DNA of 64,000 nucleotides from contig JAJPIL010000014.1 of assembly GCA_021324755.1 (NCBI GenBank), positions 124,001 through 188,000 of the forward strand. The letters are read 5' to 3'. The DNA comes from Pseudomonadota bacterium (GTDB taxonomy: Bacteria; Desulfobacterota; Binatia; Binatales; Binataceae). The position numbers and the translations under genes are program-made. Shown one piece after another: positions 1-8,988 of this stretch (positions are counted from its first letter, which is position 1; every line of letters begins with the position of its first letter). The notes beneath the pieces are model-generated. The model was not told the DNA's origin and searched no databases. It saw nothing but the letters and a program-made list of their open reading frames with translations.

Positions 1-1
1 G

Positions 2-859
2 GCCGAAGTCGGGCGCTTTCCCGATGGCGAAATCATGGTCGAGATACGCCAGAACGTAAGGGGTGGGGATTGCTTCGTGCTGCAATCAATTTGCGGCTCG
101 CCCAACGACAGTTTGATGGAGCTGCTGTTGTTGATCGACGCGTTGCGGCGCGCGTCGGCCAAGCGTATCACTGCTGTCATACCCTACTTCGGCTATGCGC
201 GCCAGGACCGTAAGGTCGCGCCTAGGGTGCCGATAAGCGCCAAGCTCGTCGCCGACTTAATTACGGTGGCCGGAGCAGCGCGCGTCTTGACGATCGATCT
301 GCACGCCGGACAGATTCAAGGCTTTTTCAACATCCCGGTAGACAACCTGTACGCGATGCCTGTGCTGGTAGACTACCTGCGTCCGCGTGTGAACGGGCGC
401 AAGGTGACGGTTGTGTCGCCGGACGCAGGTGGGGTCGAGCGCGCCCGGGCGGTAGCGTCTCGGCTTAACGCTGGGCTTGCCGTGATCGACAAACGGCGCA
501 GGCGAGCTACCGAGGTCGCCGAGATGCATCTGGTGGGCGAGGTAAATGACGCGGTCGCCGTGCTGGTCGACGACATTATCGATACCGCAGGCACGATAAC
601 AGAGGCCGCTAAAGTGGTGGCCGCCGCTGGCGCGCAAGAGGTCATCGCTTGCGCCACGCATCCGATCTTTTCGCCGCCGGCCTGCGAGCGGCTCAAGCAG
701 GCAAACATCAGCGAGATAATAATCACTAATACGGTACCGCTAAAACCGCAGGTGAAGGCCGAGCTCAAGAATTTGCGCGTAATCTCGATCGCCGGGCTAT
801 TGGCCGAGGCGATCCGAAGAATTCACGATGAAGAGTCAGTTAGCGTTCTCTTTAATTAG
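2..859 (+). CDS. prs: Ribose-phosphate pyrophosphokinase, 5' end outside window
   Basis: Makes PRPP from ribose 5-phosphate and ATP, the entry point to nucleotide, histidine and tryptophan synthesis; cytosolic. The frame is open to the first bases of the window, and the residues before the first internal ATG (position 35) still match the family (EVGRFPDGEI), so the true start lies upstream and about 30 residues are missing. Visible motifs: the FGYARQDRK ATP-binding segment, DLHAGQIQGFF, SPDAGGVERAR, and the PRPP loop VDDIIDTAGTI near the C-terminal third. Followed 50 bases later by rplY, the usual prs-rplY pairing in many Proteobacteria-like genomes, so probably co-transcribed. Identification is secure. 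Confidence 0.97.
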   Translation, partial: AEVGRFPDGEIMVEIRQNVRGGDCFVLQSICGSPNDSLMELLLLIDALRRASAKRITAVIPYFGYARQDRKVAPRVPISAKLVADLITVAGAARVLTIDLHAGQIQGFFNIPVDNLYAMPVLVDYLRPRVNGRKVTVVSPDAGGVERARAVASRLNAGLAVIDKRRRRATEVAEMHLVGEVNDAVAVLVDDIIDTAGTITEAAKVVAAAGAQEVIACATHPIFSPPACERLKQANISEIIITNTVPLKPQVKAELKNLRVISIAGLLAEAIRRIHDEESVSVLFN

Positions 860-909
860 TTAGGTCTCTGATAACGTGATCGACTGCGCATAGTTCGAGG
901 GTAGCAAGA

Positions 910-1596
910 ATGGAAACCGTTGAGATTGTTTGTGAAGCCCGTCAAGCCGGCACCAAAGGCCAAGTGCGCGCGCTCAGACGTCAGGGCCGCGTGCCAGCGA
1001 TAATCTATGGTCCACGCACCAAACCTACGCCGGCGGTCATCTCGAGCGCAGAGTTAAAAGCTCACATGGCAGCGATCACGCATCAGCGGCTTATCCGGCT
1101 TCGATCGGACTCACCCGAGCTAAACGACAAGTATGTAATCGTCAAAGACCTTCAACGCGCTCCGCTCACTGGCGCCATATTGCACGCCGACCTCTACGAG
1201 GTCGATCTTAGCCGTCGCATCAAGGTGGCCGTGCCGCTGCGCTTCGTCGGAAGACCGAAGGGTGTTACTGAGGGCGGGGTGCTGCAACCTTTGGAACGCG
1301 AAATCGAGGTCGAGTGCTTGCCGCTTGACATTCCCGAAGTAATTGAAGTTGACGTAAGCGCTTTGGGCATCCACGACGTCATCCAGGTCTCGCAAGTCAA
1401 GCTTCCCGAAAACGTTACCATCCCCCCGGGCGACGATTATCCAATTGTGACCGTGCTGCCGCCGACCGCGGTCGAGGCTCCAGCGGCGGCTGCTGAGGCT
1501 CAAGCTCAAGTTGCCGCCGAAGGCGAGGCTCCGTCGCAGCCTGCTCCGGCCGCTGCCAAAGAATCGTCCAAAGAGGCACCGTCCTCTAAGACTTAA
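910..1596 (+). CDS. rplY: 50S ribosomal protein L25 / CTC family
   Basis: Binds 5S rRNA in the large ribosomal subunit. At 228 residues it is the long CTC-type form: an L25 beta-barrel in roughly residues 1-95 (RQAGTKGQVRALRRQGRVPAIIYG is the diagnostic start, here with the KGQVRALRRQG core), a TL5 C-terminal beta domain to about residue 180, then an alanine/glutamate/proline-rich tail ending in a charged Ser/Lys stretch. It starts at ATG 910, 50 bases after prs. The tail is low complexity and probably disordered. In many related genomes pth and ychF follow rplY; here neither does. Confidence 0.95.
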   Translation: METVEIVCEARQAGTKGQVRALRRQGRVPAIIYGPRTKPTPAVISSAELKAHMAAITHQRLIRLRSDSPELNDKYVIVKDLQRAPLTGAILHADLYEVDLSRRIKVAVPLRFVGRPKGVTEGGVLQPLEREIEVECLPLDIPEVIEVDVSALGIHDVIQVSQVKLPENVTIPPGDDYPIVTVLPPTAVEAPAAAAEAQAQVAAEGEAPSQPAPAAAKESSKEAPSSKT

Positions 1597-1734
1597 GCGC
1601 CATCGGCAGAAAAACCCAGTTTGCCTCAGAGCGCGCAAGTTAGCCGCTCGAGTGGAAGTTTGTGTGGCCGAGGTAGGTTTCGCCTATGCTTGTGCGCTGC
1701 TTTCCAGGCGAGCTTGATCAAGGAAAGGCGACGT

Positions 1735-1845
1735 ATGAAGACGATGCATCTCCCATCCAGGAACGGGCAAGCGTGCCGTGCCGCTGAGAAGTTTAGGCAA
1801 GGTTCGCAGCCGAAGAAAAAAGTCGCCTCGGTTAAAAAGTTTTAG
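1735..1845 (+). CDS. Possible 36-residue basic peptide
   Basis: An ATG ORF preceded by a purine-rich AAGGAAAGG about six bases upstream, which is a good ribosome binding site. The product would be 36 residues and strongly basic, with a lysine-rich end (KKKVASVKKF) and a single Cys. I do not recognise it. It sits between rplY and dnaE on the same strand and could be translated from the same transcript. Support is only the binding site and position; it may be chance. Confidence 0.3.
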   Translation: MKTMHLPSRNGQACRAAEKFRQGSQPKKKVASVKKF

Positions 1846-1889
1846 GGACCAGAGCGGCAGCACCGTGGGGGTTAAGGCCGAAGCTTTGC

Positions 1890-1904
1890 GTTAACAGGGT
1901 TAAC
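1890..1904. repeat. Inverted GTTAAC pair upstream of dnaE
   Basis: Two GTTAAC hexamers, each itself a palindrome, separated by AGG, lie 33 bases before the chosen dnaE start; a third partial copy (GGTAAC) follows. This may be an operator or nothing. No regulator can be named. Confidence 0.3.
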
Positions 1905-1936
1905 ATAGGGTAACGGGCACAGGAGTGGCACCAGCG

Positions 1937-4900
1937 ATGAGTTTTGCACACCTTCACGTTCATACGCTTTACAGTCTGCTCGACGGAGCTAACAAGATCG
2001 GCCCGCTGCTCGAGCACGCGCGGCAATCGGGCGTCGAGGCGATGGCCATCACCGATCATGGAAACCTTTTCGGGGCGGTGGAATTTTACAAAAAGGCCAA
2101 GGAAGTGGGAGTTAAGCCGATCATTGGTTGCGAGGTCTATCTTGCTCCTGGGAAGCGAACCGAGCGGACCGCGGTAACAAAGGGAGACGATTTCGACGGC
2201 GGGGGCAATTACCATTTGATTCTGCTCGCGCAAAACCGCGAGGGTTACCGCAATTTGTGCCGGCTGTTGACCTTGGCGTACAAAGAGGGGCTTTACTACA
2301 AGCCGCGAGTCGACAAAGAACTGCTCGCAGAGTTTTCCGCCGGGTTGATCGCGCTCTCGGGGTGTCTTTCGGGAGAGGTGATGCGAGCTTTGCGAGCCGA
2401 TCGCTTCGACCGGGCGCTCGAGGTAGCGGCGCAATACGCACGAATCTTTCCTGGCCGTTTTTACTTGGAGCTGCAGGACAACAAGTTACATTCGCCCTAC
2501 AACGAACAGCTGCGCGAGATCGGCAAGCGTCTTGGACTTCCATTGGTTGCGACCAACGATTGCCACTATTTGAGGCGCGAAGACGCCCGCGCGCACGAGG
2601 TGCTGTTGTGCATTCAGACGGGCAAAACGCTGGCCGACCCGAGCCGCTGGCGGTTTGATACGGATGAGCTGTACGTCAAGACTCCCCAAGAGATGGCGGC
2701 AGCGTTCGGAGCCGACTCCGAGCCGATTCGCAACACGCTGGAGATCGCGCGCATGGTGGACTTCGAGTTCGAGCTGGGGCGCCCGAGGTTTCCAGCGTTT
2801 CCTTTGGAGCCGGGCGAGACGGCCGAAGGTATGCTTCGCCGATTAGCCGAAGAAGGTTTGCGCCGGCGGCTTCAAGAACTGCACGCGCGCCGCGGCGACT
2901 TCGATGAATCGCCGTATTTTGAACGGCTAAAGCGCGAGCTGCCCGTGATCGAAGAAATGGGCTTTGCGGGCTATATGCTTATCGTCCAGGACTTCATCGC
3001 TTACGCGCGCCGCAAAGGGATTCCCGTAGGCCCTGGCCGCGGCTCGGTCGTGGGGAGTTTAGTTGCCTACGCCTTGGGGATCACGGAGCTCGACCCGATC
3101 GAGCACGGCTTGCTGTTCGAGCGCTGGCTTAACCCAGGACGGCGTTCGATGCCCGATATAGACGTTGACTTTTGTTTCGAGCGGCGCGACGAAGTGCTGG
3201 CTTATGTGCGGGAAAAGTACGGCGATGAACGCTGCGCGCAAATTATCACCTTCGGCACTATCAAAGGCCGCCAAGCGATTCGGGATGTCGGACGAGTGCT
3301 CGGCATGTCGTTCGCCGAGACTGACCGAATCGTCAAGCTCTACCCCGCGCCCAAGCAAGGCCGCGATTATCCGTTGGAAGAAGCGCTCAAGATTGAGCCG
3401 CGGTTGCGAGAAGAGCGCGAAAAATATCCCGAGCTTTTCGAGTACGCTCTGAAGCTCGAGGGCCTGCTGCGTCACGCCTCGCGCCATGCCGCCGGCGTCG
3501 TGATAGCGGACTGCGAATTGTGCGACCTCGTTCCGCTTTACGTGGACAAGGAGCAGGGTGAAGGTGCGATGGCGATCACCCAGTACTCGATGAAATGGAT
3601 CGAGGAACTGGGGCTTATCAAGTTCGATTTCCTGGCGTTGAAGAATCTAACGCTCATCCGCGACGTCGTGGCCCTGATCGAAGAAAGCGGCGAAGTGCCG
3701 CCCGATCTAAGTCGCCTCAATTTTGACGACCCTGAGACCTACAAGCTTCTGTCGCGCGGCGATACGGTTGGCGTTTTCCAGATGGAAAGCTCTGGGATGC
3801 GCCGCTTTTTGACCGAGCTTAAGCCTTCGAACTTCGAGGACGTGATAGCGGCGCTTTCGCTCTTCCGCCCGGGCACGCTGGACGCCGGGATGGTGGAACC
3901 GTTTATCCGTCGCAAACATGGCAAAGAACCCGTCGTGTACCCCCATCCCCTGCTCGAACCCGTGCTGCGCGATACCTACGGCGTGATCCTTTACCAGGAG
4001 CAAGTGATGAAGGTCGCACAGGCTCTGGCCGGATATACGCTAGAGCAGGCCGATATCCTGCGCGTGGCGATGGGCAAGAAGCAGCTCGATACGATGGCGC
4101 GCGAGCGCGAGCGCTTTATCGAAGGCGCGGCCCGAAACGGCGTAAGTCGGGAGCTCGCGCAGGCTGTCTTCGAACAGATCGAGACCTTTGCCTCGTACGG
4201 GTTCAACCGCTCTCACGCCGCGGCTTACGCGCTCACGACCTACACAACCGCCTATCTCAAGGCCCATTTCCCACGTCAATTCATGGCCGCGCTGATGTCG
4301 CTCGATATGGACGACACTGATAAAACCTACAAGAACATCGCCGCCCTTCGCGAAATGGGAATTCCCTTGCTCCCTCCAGACATCAATCAAAGCATGGTCA
4401 AGTTCAGTGTCGATGGCGAAGCGATACGCTTCGGCCTTGCCGCAGTTCGTGGCGTCGGAGTCAAGACCGCGCAAGCGATCGTCGAGGAGCGCAGGCAAAA
4501 CGGCGATTTTGCAAGTCTTTGGGACTTTTGCGCTCGCCTGGGTAGCCAGACGCTCAATCGAAGAACGCTCGAGGCCCTCATAAAATGCGGCGCATTTGAC
4601 TCAACCGGGATTACGCGAGCCACGGCGATGGCGCAGCTGGACACTATTCTGCGCGCGCTTCAACGCAAGGAAGTTGTGCGCAGTCAGATGGGCCTGTTTG
4701 CTGATGCCTTCGCGCCCGCGCTGCCGGAACGTTCGGAGAGCTTGCCCGAATGGCCCGACAATGAAAAGTTGCGGGCCGAAAAAGAAGCGTTGGGCTTCTA
4801 TATCAGCGCCCACCCGCTCGACAAGTATCAAGAAGCTCTACGCGTTCTCAAGACCGTTTCGACCGCAGCGCTCAGCACAGAACAGGACGGCAGCAGAGTC

Positions 4901-5392
4901 GACCTTGCGGGCACCATTCAATCGGTCAAACTGAAAAACAACAAGGCGGGGCGCCGCTACGCAACCTTCGTGCTCGAGGATCGCGAAGGAGCGGTCGAAG
5001 TTATCGTTTGGCCCGAGACCTATCAGCGCGTCGAGCAAGTCGTTCACAGCGAGGAGCCCGTGTTGGCGCGAGGAAAACTCGACCTCGACGAAGAACGCGC
5101 CCAAATAATCCTGGATGACCTTGTGCCGCTTAGGGTCGCGCTGGCCCAGGCCGTGAGAGAGGCCCATGTGTTTGCGCGCCGCGAGCGGATCGACCAGGCA
5201 AAAATTAGCTATCTCGCCGAGCTTTTGGCCAAAAATCCCGGCCACTGCCGAACTTTCCTGCACCTTATTCTCGACTCTGACGAGGAGGCGATCTTCGAAC
5301 TTGGCGAGAGGTTTAGGTTAGAACCCTCGCCCGAGCTATTGCAGGAGGTAAAACAGGCTCTCGGTGGGTGTAGCGTTGAATTGCGCGCTTGA
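1937..5392 (+). CDS. dnaE: DNA polymerase III alpha subunit
   Basis: The replicative polymerase catalytic subunit. About 1150 residues, the normal DnaE1 length. Order: N-terminal PHP domain (HLHVHTLYSLLDG, then DHGN), palm with the catalytic aspartates in MPDIDVDF near residue 400 preceded by GPGRGSVVGSLVAYALGI, fingers (GVFQMESSGMRRFL), helix-hairpin-helix region (FASYGFNRSHAAAYA), and an OB fold near residues 970-1060 (VDLAGTIQSVKLKNNKAGRRY). The frame also has a GTG at 1925, but AGGAG at 1921-1925 overlaps that codon and is properly placed for ATG 1937, so I use the latter. No sign of damage. Confidence 0.97.
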   Translation: MSFAHLHVHTLYSLLDGANKIGPLLEHARQSGVEAMAITDHGNLFGAVEFYKKAKEVGVKPIIGCEVYLAPGKRTERTAVTKGDDFDGGGNYHLILLAQNREGYRNLCRLLTLAYKEGLYYKPRVDKELLAEFSAGLIALSGCLSGEVMRALRADRFDRALEVAAQYARIFPGRFYLELQDNKLHSPYNEQLREIGKRLGLPLVATNDCHYLRREDARAHEVLLCIQTGKTLADPSRWRFDTDELYVKTPQEMAAAFGADSEPIRNTLEIARMVDFEFELGRPRFPAFPLEPGETAEGMLRRLAEEGLRRRLQELHARRGDFDESPYFERLKRELPVIEEMGFAGYMLIVQDFIAYARRKGIPVGPGRGSVVGSLVAYALGITELDPIEHGLLFERWLNPGRRSMPDIDVDFCFERRDEVLAYVREKYGDERCAQIITFGTIKGRQAIRDVGRVLGMSFAETDRIVKLYPAPKQGRDYPLEEALKIEPRLREEREKYPELFEYALKLEGLLRHASRHAAGVVIADCELCDLVPLYVDKEQGEGAMAITQYSMKWIEELGLIKFDFLALKNLTLIRDVVALIEESGEVPPDLSRLNFDDPETYKLLSRGDTVGVFQMESSGMRRFLTELKPSNFEDVIAALSLFRPGTLDAGMVEPFIRRKHGKEPVVYPHPLLEPVLRDTYGVILYQEQVMKVAQALAGYTLEQADILRVAMGKKQLDTMARERERFIEGAARNGVSRELAQAVFEQIETFASYGFNRSHAAAYALTTYTTAYLKAHFPRQFMAALMSLDMDDTDKTYKNIAALREMGIPLLPPDINQSMVKFSVDGEAIRFGLAAVRGVGVKTAQAIVEERRQNGDFASLWDFCARLGSQTLNRRTLEALIKCGAFDSTGITRATAMAQLDTILRALQRKEVVRSQMGLFADAFAPALPERSESLPEWPDNEKLRAEKEALGFYISAHPLDKYQEALRVLKTVSTAALSTEQDGSRVDLAGTIQSVKLKNNKAGRRYATFVLEDREGAVEVIVWPETYQRVEQVVHSEEPVLARGKLDLDEERAQIILDDLVPLRVALAQAVREAHVFARRERIDQAKISYLAELLAKNPGHCRTFLHLILDSDEEAIFELGERFRLEPSPELLQEVKQALGGCSVELRA

Positions 5393-5529
5393 TAAAGACG
5401 TTTTAAGCAAGGTAGTAGTGGCAAGCCGCAAGACAAGGTAAAATCTTAAATAGGCTAGCCAAGGGGAGGTCTCGATACGGTCTGAGTTCACGTAACGGCT
5501 ATCTTACAAGGACATCCGAACGAACAGTT

Positions 5530-6774
5530 TTGGCCGGTGTCGAGGTCAGCGGTCAGGCGTCGCCTATGGGGTGCGACGAGTCGCTGGCCGAGTTGGCCAC
5601 GCTAGCAGCCAGTGCGGGGCTCGAAGTCGTCGGCCAGATAAAGCAGAGGCTGCGCGAGGTCGATCCGCGTACCTTTATTGGACGAGGCAAGGTCGCTGAG
5701 CTGGCACAGCTTGCGCGCGAGCGACAAGCGACCCTGGTGGTGTTCGATGATAGCTTAAGCCCCGTGCAGGCGCGCAATCTGGAACGCGAGCTCGAGCTTC
5801 GCGTAATCGACCGTAGTCAATTGATTCTCGATATATTTGCTCAGCGCGCTCGTAGCCTGGAAGGGAAAATCCAGGTGGAGATGGCGCAGCTAAAGTACTT
5901 GCAGGCCCGCTTGAGCCGTCAATGGACCCATCTGTCGCGCTTAAGCGCAGGCGGTGGCGTGGGCGGTCGGGTTGGTACGCGCGGCCCAGGTGAGACCCAG
6001 CTCGAGGTTGACCGACGCAGGATTCGTCAGCGACTGGCAAGACTTTCGGCTAAGTTACGGGAAATCGAGCGCGCTCGCTCTTTGCAGCGCCAGCGCCGAC
6101 AAGAACAAGCCTACCCGGTGGTAGCTCTGGTGGGTTATACCAACGCCGGAAAGTCAAGCCTAATGAACGCGCTCGCCAAGGCATCGGTCGAGGTTGCTCC
6201 GAGACCTTTCTCGACGCTCGATCCCACGGTGCGCAAGCTCAAGCTGCCAAGCGGGCTCGAAATCATCCTGGCTGATACGGTGGGTTTTATCCATCGATTG
6301 CCCCATCTGCTGATCGAGGCTTTCAAGGCTACTCTCGAGGAAGTCCGCAATGCCGACCTGTTGTTGCACGTGGTCGATTTAAGTTCGCCACTTCGAAGCG
6401 AGCAGATGGAAGTCGTGGACAAGGTGCTAGGGGAGATTGGCGTAGGAGAGACCCCGCGTATTCTCGTCAAGAATAAGGCCGACCTGGTGAACACGCGCGA
6501 GTGCGACGAGCGGACGGAGGGAGGCGTGATCGTATCGGCCCGTACGGGCTTCGGACTCGACCGATTACTTGCGCGCATCGGGGATTTCTTTGCGGGTCTT
6601 CAGCAAGAGATCACGGTCAGTTTTCCCGCATCGCGCGGCGACTTGCTCGCCGTTGCTCACCGCGGGGGTCGAGTGGTCAGCCAAGAGTTCCAAGCTGGGA
6701 TGGTTTTCATGCGAGCGCTGGTCAGCGCTCCGATCGCGGCGCGGCTACGTCACGCAGCCGAATTCGCGCGGTAA
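5530..6774 (+). CDS. hflX: HflX ribosome-associated GTPase
   Basis: GTPase that binds and splits stalled 70S ribosomes under stress. Contains the HflX N-terminal domain (VDPRTFIGRGKVAEL, VFDDSLSPVQARNLE, RSQLILDIFAQRA), a helical linker with GTRGPGETQLEVDRR, and a G domain with G1 GYTNAGKSS, G3 DTVGF and G4 NKAD. The only usual start is TTG 5530, which has no good ribosome binding site. The reading frame stays open back to 5419, and the codons just before 5530 still read as family-like sequence (SERTVLAGVEV), so the real protein may begin further upstream from an unusual codon, or an older longer form has lost its start. Confidence 0.93.
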   Translation: MAGVEVSGQASPMGCDESLAELATLAASAGLEVVGQIKQRLREVDPRTFIGRGKVAELAQLARERQATLVVFDDSLSPVQARNLERELELRVIDRSQLILDIFAQRARSLEGKIQVEMAQLKYLQARLSRQWTHLSRLSAGGGVGGRVGTRGPGETQLEVDRRRIRQRLARLSAKLREIERARSLQRQRRQEQAYPVVALVGYTNAGKSSLMNALAKASVEVAPRPFSTLDPTVRKLKLPSGLEIILADTVGFIHRLPHLLIEAFKATLEEVRNADLLLHVVDLSSPLRSEQMEVVDKVLGEIGVGETPRILVKNKADLVNTRECDERTEGGVIVSARTGFGLDRLLARIGDFFAGLQQEITVSFPASRGDLLAVAHRGGRVVSQEFQAGMVFMRALVSAPIAARLRHAAEFAR

Positions 6775-6859
6775 TGAGCGCAAAGCTCGCCGCGGCGGCT
6801 GGCCGATCCCACTGCCCTGAAGCGCTTTTGGCCCGAAGACTCGGACGATCAGCTGGGTG

Positions 6860-7414
6860 ATGTTGAACTTGCCCAACGCAATCACTTGCTGTCGGATCGC
6901 GCTCGTGCCCGTTTTCTTGTTGGCTATCGAGCGGCACGACCTCGCCAGCGCGCGCTACCTTTTTGCGGCGGCCGCGATTAGCGACGGTTTGGATGGGATC
7001 GTAGCGCGATGGTTCAATTGCAAAAGCGAGCTCGGAGCGTTCCTCGATCCATTTGCCGATAAGCTACTGCTGATTAGCTCCTTTATAATGCTCACGGTGG
7101 AAGGCCTACTTTCGAAGTGGCTTCTCGCCGTTGTGGTTTTACGGGACGGGATCGTGGTCTGCGGCTACTTTTTGCTTGGCCTTGCCCTCAAAGGGCGAGT
7201 CGCAATCAAGCCCAATTTCCTTGGCAAGGCGGCAACCGCTCTGCAGCTTGCCTGCGTAATGGGAGCGCTGTTCCAGGGCGCGCAAACGTTCGGCTATCAG
7301 CTTTGGGAGACTTTGTTGTACGCCACGCTGGCGTCTACTACCATTTCCGGCCTGATATACGTCTATGACGGCGTGACCTATCTCAGGCATAGCCAAACTC
7401 GCGTGCCGGCGTAG
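6860..7414 (+). CDS. pgsA: CDP-alcohol phosphatidyltransferase, PgsA-like
   Basis: Membrane enzyme of phospholipid synthesis; transfers a phosphatidyl group from CDP-diacylglycerol to an alcohol, most likely glycerol 3-phosphate. The family signature DG..AR........G...D...D is intact around residues 43-65 (DGLDGIVAR, then GAFLDPFADK). Several hydrophobic segments follow, as expected of about six transmembrane helices. GTG 6857 and ATG 6860 are adjacent; ATG is used. It lies 85 bases after hflX on the same strand. Phosphatidylglycerophosphate synthase is the likeliest role, but cardiolipin synthase or phosphatidylinositol-phosphate synthase relatives share the motif. Confidence 0.85.
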   Translation: MLNLPNAITCCRIALVPVFLLAIERHDLASARYLFAAAAISDGLDGIVARWFNCKSELGAFLDPFADKLLLISSFIMLTVEGLLSKWLLAVVVLRDGIVVCGYFLLGLALKGRVAIKPNFLGKAATALQLACVMGALFQGAQTFGYQLWETLLYATLASTTISGLIYVYDGVTYLRHSQTRVPA

Positions 7415-7593
7415 CGCCTAAAACGCTTCCCAGCCAGCCACTAAGCTTTTTGGTAACCGCTTTTACATCCTGGAGGAGGCACGCTTTTAATTCCAGAAAT
7501 CGACCTACAGGAGCGATCCCGCCAGGCACCTGCACTTGTCGCAGCCGCGTTTTTTGGCGTGCCACCGAAGGTTCTTCTGGGTTGCTAGCGCCC

Positions 7594-8772
7594 CTAGGCT
7601 ATTATTTTTGCAGCGCGCAAGTCTTCGAGCTCGTCGTGGGCAAAGCCGAGCTCACGCAAAACCTCGTTGGTATGCTCTCCCAGGCGAGGTGGGATACGCC
7701 ATAGCTTCATCGGAGTTTCGGAGAAACGGGCGGGAGCGTTCACGCATCTTACGGTGCCGGCCTGAGGATATTCGTAACAGATAAAGTTTTCGTTCGCGAT
7801 AATCTCTTCGTCTTTAAAAAGCGTTTCGTACGTATGAACCATCCCACACGGTACGTCGGCTTCTGCCAACAGAGAAAGCCAGTAGGCGCTCTCGCGGGTG
7901 CGCAAAAGCTCAGCGAGCTTGCGCAACACGTCGCGCACCCTCTGCAGGCGGTCCACATTTACTTCGTTGTTCCACCATTCAGGATGGCCGATCGCGCGGC
8001 ATAGTCTCTCGTACTGCGCGTCGGTGAAAGGCGCAACCGTAATCCATCCGTCTTTGGTTTCAAAAGGGTCTAACCCGGCGTTGCGCGGCGCCTGGTCCTT
8101 GAACTCCTCGTCGGGCAGAAAGGTGTAGCAATAAAACGTGTCATTGGCAACGAACGAAATCATCGCACTAAGCATCGGAACCCTGACATATTGTCCCACT
8201 CCTCGATTGCGCGCCGCGTGCAGCGCGCTGACGATGCAAAGCGCGGAAGTCATTCCTGCTACTTTGTCGGCTAACGCCATGCGCACGTTGACCGGCTTGC
8301 CGCCTTTTCCCGCCTGTACGTGCGACATCCCCGAATATCCCTGAATTACGGGATCGTAGGCGGGAGCGTTCGCGAGCGGACCTTTCGGACCGAAACCTGA
8401 AATTGAACAATAGACTATTTTCGGGTTAACACGACGTATGTCGCTGTAACCGACACCGAGCCTGTCTGCTACGCCGGGGCGATAATTCTCGACAAAGGCG
8501 TCGACTCGCGCCGCCAGGCGGCGTACGACGTCGCGGCCTCGCTCGTTTTTGAGATCGACCACGACGCTTCGTTTGTTGCGGTTGAAGTTGAGAAACGGGG
8601 CGCTGACGCCGTTTTTGACCGGGCGCCCTATTGTGCGCATAGGATCGCCCTCTGGCGGCTCAATCTTAATTACGTCAGCACCGAGGTCGCCGAGCAGCAT
8701 CGTGCAAAACGGCCCCGAAATAACGGAAGTGAGGTCCAGAACGCGAAAACCTGCTAACGGCCCATTTGCCAT
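7594..8772 (-). CDS. CaiB/BaiF family III CoA-transferase (first of two)
   Basis: Moves CoA between acyl-CoA and a free acid in the cytosol. At 392 residues it has the normal family length, with the N-terminal GFRVLDLTSVISGPFC, the LGADVIKIEPPEGDPMR nucleotide-contact segment, NRNKRSVVVDLK, and a VENYRPGVADRLG loop. The expected catalytic Asp would lie near residue 165-175 (MALADKVAGMTSAL). ATG 8772 has GAGGTGAAG upstream. The substrate cannot be read from sequence; these enzymes serve fatty, aromatic and carnitine-like acid catabolism. A second family member is at 14357-15613. Confidence 0.92.
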   Translation of the reverse strand: MANGPLAGFRVLDLTSVISGPFCTMLLGDLGADVIKIEPPEGDPMRTIGRPVKNGVSAPFLNFNRNKRSVVVDLKNERGRDVVRRLAARVDAFVENYRPGVADRLGVGYSDIRRVNPKIVYCSISGFGPKGPLANAPAYDPVIQGYSGMSHVQAGKGGKPVNVRMALADKVAGMTSALCIVSALHAARNRGVGQYVRVPMLSAMISFVANDTFYCYTFLPDEEFKDQAPRNAGLDPFETKDGWITVAPFTDAQYERLCRAIGHPEWWNNEVNVDRLQRVRDVLRKLAELLRTRESAYWLSLLAEADVPCGMVHTYETLFKDEEIIANENFICYEYPQAGTVRCVNAPARFSETPMKLWRIPPRLGEHTNEVLRELGFAHDELEDLRAAKIIA

Positions 8773-8988
8773 CTCAACTTCACCTCGAATTTAGGCCGAA
8801 GTTACCATCAAACCTTCTCAACCAAAAAACGGTTCGGTCAGCAAGTATAGAGCGAGACCCTCTCCGAGAAGAACGCAAGAGAATCTGCCTGGTGAGCCTG
8901 CCTTTGTTCCGTGAGATGATTCGCCTATAGGACGGCGGGCGTGTCGTCTCCGAACCTTTTTGTGTAACGCGCTCCGTCTTCCTGGGCG

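Larger units (their letters stand above)
1597..1936. other. Gap between rplY and dnaE
   Basis: About 340 bases that hold one possible short ORF (1735-1845) and an inverted GTTAAC repeat at 1890-1904 just before dnaE. No peptidyl-tRNA hydrolase gene or recognisable remnant of one is visible, although pth often sits here in related gene orders. Confidence 0.5.

Noticed and set aside
1925-1936. GTG start for dnaE 12 bases upstream of the chosen ATG
   Set aside because: The only good ribosome binding site overlaps this codon, so it cannot serve it.
7383-7565. 60-codon minus-strand frame overlapping the end of the PgsA-like gene
   Set aside because: It overlaps the 3' end of pgsA, has only a weak GTG start without a good binding site, and its product matches nothing I know; likely chance.
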